Source: Bacteroidaceae bacterium (lineage in GTDB: Bacteria; Bacteroidota; Bacteroidia; Bacteroidales; Bacteroidaceae). Taken from it: a stretch of DNA of 64,000 nt. Positions 52,636 through 60,451 of this stretch are shown here, in pieces; position 1 is the first letter of the stretch, and each line of letters opens with the position of its first letter. The DNA lies in contig JAFSKK010000063.1 in assembly GCA_017448965.1 (NCBI GenBank), positions 124,001 through 188,000 on the forward strand, given 5' to 3'. The notes beneath the pieces were generated by a model. That model did no database searches. It saw only the letters and a list, made by a program, of their open reading frames with translations, and was not told the origin of the DNA. The translations under genes were made by a program, and so were the position numbers.

Positions 52636-55600
52636 TTATTGTTTGCTTTCGCGAATGTGCTGCAGGAAATCCACCTCCACAATGCGGAGTTCGCCCTTGA
52701 CCTTCTCGCTCCCGGGGGTCTTGTAGAGGTCGAGTTCCGTGGCGGCTCCTCCAGCGAGTTCGGTCACTTGGCCGAAAGCATCCTTATCGGTGGCGGTGCC
52801 TGTCTGTCGGATGGTGTATCGCTTAGCGCGCACAGGTTTCTCGATGAAGAGGGAGATGTAGCCCAACGACTTGTCAGTGTTGCCCTTCCAAACGAGTTGG
52901 TCGTCGGCCAGCACTTCGATGGGGTAGGAGCGTTGACGCCAGCCTGTGAGTTTGAGGCTGATTTCGTCTATGGCGGCTGGTTCGCTGAGTTCGTAGGTGA
53001 TCCAAGCGGTGGAGAGCCTGCCGTCGTTGCGCCATTCGGAGAGTTCGTTGTCATCCCAACTGCGCTGCGCTTTGTCCGCATTGGTTCCAGCATTGGCAGC
53101 AACGATGCTGATGGTGCGCTTCTTGTCCGTATAAGAGGGAGTGGTGGGTGTTTCTCCACGGTCGAGCACACAGTGGAGATGGTCGGAGGCGATGTGGCGC
53201 GAGAGTCCTGCATCCATCTGCTGAGTGTCGGCTTTCGAGTTCCATTCGAGCACGGCATCCTGCATATCCTTAGCATGTGCTGTGAGCCGTATCTTGCCAG
53301 GCGTGGTGGTGGAACGCACGAGCACACGGTTCACACCAGCCTCCACAGGCAGGACTTTGGAGAGGATGTAGTTGTCGCCGTCGGGACTTTTGGCGATGCC
53401 GCCACGCCATTCGCCTTCACCCTCCAAGGTCCAGTGGATGAAGCGGTTGTCGAGCGGACAGCGTTGGCCATCCTTATCGACAATCTCCACCTGAATGAGG
53501 GCAAGGTCACTCCCGTCAGCCTTCATGCCGCCGTCGGGATTCTGCATGAGGGTCAGTTGGATGTGGTCGGCTTTCCCTGCCGTCTTGTGGGAGGCTTCCG
53601 ACTCCACGGTGGTGCCATCGGCAGCATAACTGATGGCCTTCACCTCGCCTGACTGATAAGGCACATCCTTGAACGTATGCAGGAAGGTGTATTCAGGCTT
53701 GTCCGATTTGCCCACCGATTTGCCGTTCACAAAGAGTTCCACCACAGGTGATGTGGACACCACATACACATCCTTCACCACGCCGTCAGGGTAGTTCCAA
53801 TGGCCGATGATGTGGCTGGCCTTGTGCTCCACATCCACCCATGAGTTCCACATCACCTGATGGGCAAAGAAAGCATCCTTCTCGATGCGCATGGCATCCA
53901 CCACACCGCTGGTGCGGTAGTTCATCTCCGAGCGGCCATGCGTGTTGGTGTCGGAGAAGACAATCTTCACGCCTCCGCTGCTCACCCTTCTGCCCATGCC
54001 AGGACGCACTACATAGTAGTCGTGCCAACGGCGAATCATTTCGATGGTGAGTTGGTCTTGATTCTGATTATAGATGTCGGCAGGAGCCTTGCGGTAGTAA
54101 GGCCCTGCTCCTTGTTTGTGGTAGGGGTAGGAAAAGTCATCCCAGTACATGCGGTAGCCCTCATCGCGGCAATACTCCATCGCCCACATCGGGTGCTTGC
54201 CGCTTTTGTTGATGTAGAGCATCTCGCCACCATATTCCGCCTCGTCGATGTCGAGCATCTCACGCGAACCGATGGCACGGCCTCCATGAGGGTCGTACTG
54301 ATTGCGGATGGCAAGGAGTTCCTGTATATGCTCACGGCTGATGCTCTCGTTGCCGCCCTCGTAGAAGAGAATGGAGGGGTTGTTGCGGTTGTAGATGATG
54401 GCATCGCGCATCAGTTCTGTGCGTTGTGTCCAATGTCTGCCCTCTGCATCCTTCTCCGCGTCGCCAGCAGGCATCGCCTGAATGAGTCCTACGCGGTCGC
54501 ACGACTCCACATCCTGTTTGGAGGGGGTGACGTGCATCCAGCGCACGAGGTTGCCGCCCGACTTCACGAGCAGGTCGTTCGAGTAGTCGCTCATCCATGC
54601 AGGCACATCAATGCCGACGGATGGCCATTCGTTCGAGGTGCGCTGCGCATAGCCGTGCATCATGATGCAGCGGTCGTTGAGCCATATTTTGCCTTCGCTG
54701 AAACGGGTCTTGCGGAAGCCTGTGCGGAGAGGAACCTCATCGATGGGAGAACCATTGAGCACGAGTCGGGATTTCACCGTGTAGAGATAGCCGTAGCCCC
54801 ATGACCAGAAGTGGATGCCTGTGAGCCGTTTGCTGGCAGTAAGAGTGACCGTGTCGCTTGCTGCTATCAGCGCTGGCTTGCCGGTGAACTTCGCCACCTG
54901 CTTGCCGTCGATGTCAAGCACCTCCACTTGCAAGGTGACCGTTTGTGCCTGAGTGGATGCGTTGACCACTTGCGACTCCACATGGGCTGTCACCTTCTTC
55001 CCCTTGATGTCGTAGTCAGTACCATACACATAAGTGCCTGTGGTGCCTAAGTTGGAGTAGAGGGGAAGGGTCTGATAGATGCTGCCCGTCACGTGCAGAT
55101 GGACATTCTTGGGCAGGCCACCCATGTTCATGTTGAAGTTCTTGTTGTTCCACTGGAACGAGGTGGGCTGGAGCATATTGCCAGGCAAATCATTCCCGTC
55201 CTTGGTGGCTGTTGCATCTTTGGGGGCTTTCAGTTCTGTTCCATCGGTGTTCTTCTCGTGGTATGCCCAATCGTTGTCGGTGAGCACTTCGAGGCGGTTC
55301 TCTTTCCCCATCAGGAGATAAGGGGTCAATTCGAAACCGAATGCCATCACGCCGTTCTGATGGATGCCAAGGCGATGTCCGTTGAGCCACACTTCTGCGC
55401 TCTGACGCGCTCCTTCGAACTCGATGAACACGTGCTTTCCTGCCCACTCTTGGGGTGCTGTGAACACCTTTGTGTAGCGGCATGTGTCGTCGGGCAGTTG
55501 GTGGATGTCCACCCGATATGCCCAATCCTCATTCCACGCATGGGGCAGCGTGACTGTTTGGGTCTCGTCAGGATGGAGAATCGCCTCCTTGGGATAGTGA

Positions 55601-55692
55601 ATCTGCCAGTTTCCGTTGAAGTTGAGCCTTTGCCGTTGTGCTGCCAACGTGACAGCACAAGCCAGCAAGGCAATGGTCAGCGTCTTTCTCAT
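52636..55692 (-). CDS. Secreted GH2 glycosidase with C-terminal discoidin-like module
   Basis: The protein has 1018 residues with a signal peptide ending TLAAQ. Sugar-binding, Ig-like and TIM-barrel domains of GH2 are in order; the acid/base is Glu449 in YEGGNESIS and the probable nucleophile Glu506 in WAMEYCRDEG. After the barrel come DUF4982-like and Ig-like domains (about 640-820) and an F5/8-type module (about 850-980; SWDDNELSEWRNDGRLSTAWITYELSEP). The start overlaps the stop of the PL11 gene by 4 nt (ATGA), so the two are translationally coupled. Activity on galactose- or uronate-containing side chains of rhamnogalacturonan is likely; the exact sugar is unproven. Confidence 0.9.
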   Translation of the reverse strand: MRKTLTIALLACAVTLAAQRQRLNFNGNWQIHYPKEAILHPDETQTVTLPHAWNEDWAYRVDIHQLPDDTCRYTKVFTAPQEWAGKHVFIEFEGARQSAEVWLNGHRLGIHQNGVMAFGFELTPYLLMGKENRLEVLTDNDWAYHEKNTDGTELKAPKDATATKDGNDLPGNMLQPTSFQWNNKNFNMNMGGLPKNVHLHVTGSIYQTLPLYSNLGTTGTYVYGTDYDIKGKKVTAHVESQVVNASTQAQTVTLQVEVLDIDGKQVAKFTGKPALIAASDTVTLTASKRLTGIHFWSWGYGYLYTVKSRLVLNGSPIDEVPLRTGFRKTRFSEGKIWLNDRCIMMHGYAQRTSNEWPSVGIDVPAWMSDYSNDLLVKSGGNLVRWMHVTPSKQDVESCDRVGLIQAMPAGDAEKDAEGRHWTQRTELMRDAIIYNRNNPSILFYEGGNESISREHIQELLAIRNQYDPHGGRAIGSREMLDIDEAEYGGEMLYINKSGKHPMWAMEYCRDEGYRMYWDDFSYPYHKQGAGPYYRKAPADIYNQNQDQLTIEMIRRWHDYYVVRPGMGRRVSSGGVKIVFSDTNTHGRSEMNYRTSGVVDAMRIEKDAFFAHQVMWNSWVDVEHKASHIIGHWNYPDGVVKDVYVVSTSPVVELFVNGKSVGKSDKPEYTFLHTFKDVPYQSGEVKAISYAADGTTVESEASHKTAGKADHIQLTLMQNPDGGMKADGSDLALIQVEIVDKDGQRCPLDNRFIHWTLEGEGEWRGGIAKSPDGDNYILSKVLPVEAGVNRVLVRSTTTPGKIRLTAHAKDMQDAVLEWNSKADTQQMDAGLSRHIASDHLHCVLDRGETPTTPSYTDKKRTISIVAANAGTNADKAQRSWDDNELSEWRNDGRLSTAWITYELSEPAAIDEISLKLTGWRQRSYPIEVLADDQLVWKGNTDKSLGYISLFIEKPVRAKRYTIRQTGTATDKDAFGQVTELAGGAATELDLYKTPGSEKVKGELRIVEVDFLQHIRESKQ

Positions 55693-58600
55693 TTTCGGAT
55701 GTAGACTTTGATGCCGTTAATAATGTATGAACCTGAATGTGTAATCGTCTTGATGCGTCGGCCAGCCATATCGCAAATGATGTCATGCTCTGTGAGTTGG
55801 TCGGCTGAGAGTTCACGAATGCCTACAGGGTCGGCAATGATGCGGATGATGCCATCGCTGGCCAATGCGGAGGTGTCCCACAAGTAACCAGGTCTTGGTG
55901 TTTCAGGCAACAGTGTCACTTCGCCATTGAGGGTGATGGTGCCCGTACCTGTGAAGAGGTGGAGTTCTGTTCCATCTTCATAGGTGTAGTTGCTGTTGAG
56001 TTGTTCTGTCAGGTCAATCGTCGGAGAGGTCAGTTTCACATTTCCTGCCACCTTGAAAGCATCGCAGGTGGTGCTTGTTGCCGTTGAACGAGTGCGTACA
56101 CGCAAGGTGGAACCTGCTGCCATCGTGAGTGTGCCGTTGAGGGTGAGTGTGCCTACTGTTGTAGTTGACTTGCCAGCACCTAATGTGCCACCATTTTGTA
56201 CGCTCACATTCTTTGCTTGTCCTGTTCCTGCCAATCGGCCACCATTGCGAACGGTGATGGTGCCTGTTGTGGTGGAAGCGGAAGTGTTTTGTGCCAAAAT
56301 CTCACCTCCATAGATGTTGATGGCTGCCTCAGATGCACCTGTCAGCGTCAGCACGCCATCGCCATACTTGTTGAGAGTGGCCGATGAATTGAATTTGCCT
56401 GCAAATGTGGTGCTCGTGCCAAGATAGCCCACGTTCCAAACGCCTGTGCCAAACGAGGCATCCGCAGCCGTTCCTTGCAGGGCACCTATCTTGTTCGTGC
56501 GGCTTTCCTCGGTGCCGCTCTGACTCTTCACGTTCGCCACATACACGCCTGCTCCAGGCTCGAATGTGCCTTTCGATAGGTCGAGTGTGTTGGAGATGCG
56601 GAACTGACCGCTGGTGGGATTCAGCGTACCCTCAAACGCGGAGCAGTTGGTCTCGAAGTCACCCCGCACGTAAGGGAAACTGATTTTCATGGTGCCTTCA
56701 CCCGTCAGTTTTCCTTGCATCTTGCAGCGTTGCCCACCATCGATGGTCAGTGTCTTGCCCTTCTGAATGTTGATGGTGTTGGTGATGGCTGGCACAGCAG
56801 AAGTTGAGTTGTTGTTGAATATGCGGAAAGACGCGTTGCCTTTCACATCGATGGTGGAGCCAGCCTTTCCGATAGTAGCATTCCATGCACCTTGCGACAG
56901 GGTTCCTGCTACCAGGACGGTTCCAGCATATCCGTTGGTGCCACCATAATTGAGATTCAGTTGTCCTGCCCCTTTCTTCACCAACACACCCTTACCTGTC
57001 AAGGCTGATTGCAAGGTGGTGGTGCTGTTGGCGGGCACGTTGATGCTGGCAGAATCGGTCAGCACCACATTGCGGTTGGTGGCTGCATTGGTGTGGTTGA
57101 CGGTCAGGGTGGCCTTGCCTATCTCTATGGTGGAGCCTGCACCAAAGCAACTTTCGGTGTCCTTATTTTCCAGGTTCTTTACGGTCACGCTACCGCTGTT
57201 CAGAATGGTCTTGCCTGTATAGTTGCTCTTGGTGGCATTGAGCACCACGGTGCCCGTTCCGTCCATCACAAAGTTACCTTCGCCGCTGAATCCACCTTCG
57301 CCATTGAAGGTGTAAGTGCCGCTATTGTGGGTGAAGCGCACTCCATTGGTCACCATCTTGTCGGTGAGGGTGACGGTGCGTCGTGTGGCTTCTTCTGGGA
57401 AAATGACCTCATCGTTGGTCACGAAGGAAGTGGCTTCGTCGTTGAGGGAGAAGTTGGCGGTCTGATAGTCCCAATTGCTGTCTTCCACGCCTGTCCAGCG
57501 CACGTTGGTGGCAGGGTCACGCATGCCGCGAATGACCAGCACAATTTGTTTCTCACGTGCTTCAATCGCATAGTTTAACCCCACCAAGCCACGAACTTTG
57601 ATGTTCTTGACATCAGCTGTCAATGTGCCTGTACATTCCATCAGGACGTATTCTCCCTCTGCTGGCACGTTTTCTACAGGTACGATCGTGAAGGTGTTGG
57701 TCTTCTTGAAGGTGAGGTCGCCATTCACTTTCACCAGGTCGCACTTCACTTCATCTTGCGTCTGAAGGTTCATCTCCACAAACACATCGCCCGACAAGGT
57801 CATGCTGGTGTTGGAGGTGATGATGCCAAAGGGTGCCTCTTTTGTGCCAGGAGAGAGACGGCATCCTTCGTAATTCAAACCACCCTCGAAGACAGTTCCA
57901 CCTGTCAGTGTGGCGTTTCCTCCCAATGTGCCTTTGGCTCTGAGTGCCAATGGGGCGGCAATCGTTCCATTCACTACCAGCATTCCCTCGCTGATGATGA
58001 GCGAATCCGTCGAGGTGATGTCACCATTCAGCGTGGTTGTGCCTAAGAGTGATTTATACACTGCTCCCCCTGCAATGTTTCCCTCCAATACATAGTCGTG
58101 CTTCAGTGGATTCATGAAATAGGTGGCGGCGGGTTTGATATTTCCTGATATACTGATCGTATTGCTGTTGTTGCCACTGACATCAAACACCACGCTCTTG
58201 CCGTCTGCGTATGCTTGTGCCTGTTTCTGGTCGAAAGAAGTGAAACAGGTTGCTCCTATGCTCCAATCGCCTTCGCGATAGCGGAGGTCTGTCTCCATCA
58301 CGGGAGGAAGTGGTGGCATCGGCATGCCGACACCCAGATAGAAGCTGGTGTTGGGATGCTGATAGTAGCCACGTGTGGTGCAGTCGAGACGATAGTGCGG
58401 ATCTTGCTGCAAGCAGTAGATGCTGTAGTTGGTGGGGATGGCGGTGGTGTAGCCTGTCAGTCCTGTGCTGGAGCTTTCATTCTGTTTGGCAAGGATGACT
58501 TCCTCACGCCAGTCTCCTGTGATGTCACCCATAAAAGCTGGTCGTGTACCTGTTCCTCCATGTGTAGCCCATGAGGATTCTTGTGAGAACTCGATGAGTC

Positions 58601-60287
58601 GTCCTTTTCCTCTCACGGTCGTAATCATCATGTTGGTGCCATATCCACTGCCACCAGGAGAACTCAGTTCTTCGCGCAGCAGGTCTTCGTTCCACCACAC
58701 TCCTTCAAACATGGTCTTAATGCCCCATTGTGTACGGGTTTCACCAGTTGGTGTGCCTTCGCAGTCATACAGATAATCATCTGTGAAACTATAGATTTCA
58801 TATCCCTTATGATTGGGGTCAATATCCATGCAGGCACCACGCCCCACATCATACACGCTGGGCAGATACCACTCTTTCAAACGTTCGCCTGTGGCTGGGT
58901 CGTAAATCAGTTGTCCTAACAACGCGCTCTGCTGAATGGCATAACATTCCATGCCTGGACGGTCGGGATTGATGTCGCTGAGAATCCAACGGTCGCCATG
59001 TCCGATGCCAGGGCTATGGAATGTGCCCTTCAAGGGGTTGACACTGTAACCGCCCTGACACATCTCGTCGAAGCCGTCGCCGTCCACATCTGCCACGCGC
59101 AACTGGTGGAACTCTGCTGGCCAAGGTGACTTGTCGTTGCGGCTCCATGTGGAACTGTGGTGCCAGTTGGAGGGCACGCCATTTTTCCACTCATAATCCC
59201 AAGAGAATACATAATTATGGTGAGTCTTGTTGTTGTCGCGATCAAGACATTCCATGACGAGCGAGGGATGGATGCCGTCGAGATAGCAGATGGAGAAGTG
59301 TCCTTCGAGAGTTGCATAGCCAAAACTCATGTACTTGGCACGGCTATTGCGTGTCCATGTGTCTGATCCATCGGTCACTTCGCTATATTTCAACTCATTG
59401 CAGGCAATCTCGGCTCCTGTTGCACCATCTATCACGGAGATGTAAAACGGTGGCAACTTGGTTGATTGCTTGCTGTAGTCGATGATGCCATCGCCATCGG
59501 TATCGCCTGTTGTGCTGCCATTGGCATATTTTCCCCATGTTTCATTGGCCTTGTCCCAAAAGCGTGTGCCATCGGAACTGCGGATGATGACCTCGCATTT
59601 GCCATCGCAGTTGATGTCGTATGCTAGTACCATGTCATTCTGGCCACCACATATATTTATATTAGGACCGATATCAACTGTCCAGAGCAAGGTGCCATCC
59701 AGTTTGTAACCCTGGATTTTATGGCTGGTAGTCAAATCCACATCGCCAGCGTTTTCAGCATCATCAGAAGACACACCAGCATAAAGCCTGTCCACCACCA
59801 CGGCATCCACTTCACCATTGCCATCTAAGTCCATGGGCCACACGAATTTCGTGCGATAATCGTTTCTGGCAATCACTTTGTTGTCAAAATCGAAGTTAAA
59901 CCACACGTTTGGCCATGCTTGTGTCTTATATAAGAAAGGTGTACTTTGTGGACTCTCCACACCATTCACGATAGCTGTTACGGCATATTCTGTGTTGTTG
60001 GAAAGGTTTGAAGGCGTGTAGTTCGTCTTTTTCAACGGTGTGCTGTTCATTTTCGTCCAAGAAGTGGTACCGTAGGCGCGTTTGTACACGTTGTAGGTGG
60101 TGCCTTCTGGTTCAGCTGCCAGTTTACGCCATGAAATCAGTTTGCCTGCTTCGCCGAATCGGGTTTGGGAGTTCCATGTGCGGTCGACGGCTACCACGCC
60201 TCGTCCTGCCGGTTGAATGATTCTTTGGGCTAATGTGGCGAGGTGCATCAGCACAAGCGCCGAAAGGAATAGGATTGTTCGTTTCAT
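55689..60287 (-). CDS. PL11 rhamnogalacturonan lyase fused to autotransporter-type repeats (second copy)
   Basis: The protein has 1532 residues with a signal peptide ending ATLAQ. The PL11 part (about 22-640) begins GRGVVAVDRTWNSQ...LISWRKLA and shows DLDGNGEVDAV, DINCDGKCEVIIRSSDGTRFW, RVADVDGDGFDEM and GDITGDWREEVILAKQNES. From about 700 to 1440 come autotransporter-associated beta-strand repeats (SNYTGKTILNSGSVTV, GTLSQGAWNATIG, GGRLAGTGQAKN). There is no membrane barrel at the end; the tail is HSGSYIINGIKVYIRK. The segment WDYQTANFSLNDEATSFVTN has a direct counterpart in the protein at 22907, so the two fusions share ancestry. It is the first gene of a two-gene operon with GH2, divergent from the regulator at 60452. 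Confidence 0.88.
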   Translation of the reverse strand: MKRTILFLSALVLMHLATLAQRIIQPAGRGVVAVDRTWNSQTRFGEAGKLISWRKLAAEPEGTTYNVYKRAYGTTSWTKMNSTPLKKTNYTPSNLSNNTEYAVTAIVNGVESPQSTPFLYKTQAWPNVWFNFDFDNKVIARNDYRTKFVWPMDLDGNGEVDAVVVDRLYAGVSSDDAENAGDVDLTTSHKIQGYKLDGTLLWTVDIGPNINICGGQNDMVLAYDINCDGKCEVIIRSSDGTRFWDKANETWGKYANGSTTGDTDGDGIIDYSKQSTKLPPFYISVIDGATGAEIACNELKYSEVTDGSDTWTRNSRAKYMSFGYATLEGHFSICYLDGIHPSLVMECLDRDNNKTHHNYVFSWDYEWKNGVPSNWHHSSTWSRNDKSPWPAEFHQLRVADVDGDGFDEMCQGGYSVNPLKGTFHSPGIGHGDRWILSDINPDRPGMECYAIQQSALLGQLIYDPATGERLKEWYLPSVYDVGRGACMDIDPNHKGYEIYSFTDDYLYDCEGTPTGETRTQWGIKTMFEGVWWNEDLLREELSSPGGSGYGTNMMITTVRGKGRLIEFSQESSWATHGGTGTRPAFMGDITGDWREEVILAKQNESSSTGLTGYTTAIPTNYSIYCLQQDPHYRLDCTTRGYYQHPNTSFYLGVGMPMPPLPPVMETDLRYREGDWSIGATCFTSFDQKQAQAYADGKSVVFDVSGNNSNTISISGNIKPAATYFMNPLKHDYVLEGNIAGGAVYKSLLGTTTLNGDITSTDSLIISEGMLVVNGTIAAPLALRAKGTLGGNATLTGGTVFEGGLNYEGCRLSPGTKEAPFGIITSNTSMTLSGDVFVEMNLQTQDEVKCDLVKVNGDLTFKKTNTFTIVPVENVPAEGEYVLMECTGTLTADVKNIKVRGLVGLNYAIEAREKQIVLVIRGMRDPATNVRWTGVEDSNWDYQTANFSLNDEATSFVTNDEVIFPEEATRRTVTLTDKMVTNGVRFTHNSGTYTFNGEGGFSGEGNFVMDGTGTVVLNATKSNYTGKTILNSGSVTVKNLENKDTESCFGAGSTIEIGKATLTVNHTNAATNRNVVLTDSASINVPANSTTTLQSALTGKGVLVKKGAGQLNLNYGGTNGYAGTVLVAGTLSQGAWNATIGKAGSTIDVKGNASFRIFNNNSTSAVPAITNTINIQKGKTLTIDGGQRCKMQGKLTGEGTMKISFPYVRGDFETNCSAFEGTLNPTSGQFRISNTLDLSKGTFEPGAGVYVANVKSQSGTEESRTNKIGALQGTAADASFGTGVWNVGYLGTSTTFAGKFNSSATLNKYGDGVLTLTGASEAAINIYGGEILAQNTSASTTTGTITVRNGGRLAGTGQAKNVSVQNGGTLGAGKSTTTVGTLTLNGTLTMAAGSTLRVRTRSTATSTTCDAFKVAGNVKLTSPTIDLTEQLNSNYTYEDGTELHLFTGTGTITLNGEVTLLPETPRPGYLWDTSALASDGIIRIIADPVGIRELSADQLTEHDIICDMAGRRIKTITHSGSYIINGIKVYIRK

Positions 60288-60331
60288 CTTGTAGAGATTA
60301 TGTGATGATTGTTAGTTAGTTTTTTCTGCTG

Positions 60332-60339
60332 CAAAGGTA
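60332..60339 (-). promoter_or_regulatory. -7 box of the PL11-GH2 operon
   Basis: TACCTTTG on the minus strand, 45 nt before the ATG at 60287. No good -33 box is present, consistent with activator dependence. Confidence 0.55.
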
Positions 60340-60424
60340 TCGGTTTTGCCATCCTTAGGGGGTAAAATACATCACAAAGACGTATAATTTTGTACCAATT
60401 CGAGGTGGAGAGGTCAAAAATGAT

Positions 60425-60432
60425 TACTTTTG
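60425..60432 (+). promoter_or_regulatory. -7 box of the second sensor/AraC regulator
   Basis: TACTTTTG, 20 nt before the ATG at 60452. A second possible box, TAATTTTG, lies at 60385-60392. Confidence 0.5.
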
Positions 60433-60451
60433 CGGCTGATTTTGTGTATTT

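Noticed and set aside
52612-53652. 346-codon plus-strand frame with a signal-peptide-like start
   Set aside because: After the first 8 codons it is purely antisense to the well-supported GH2 gene. Only its promoter and start are kept as an observation.
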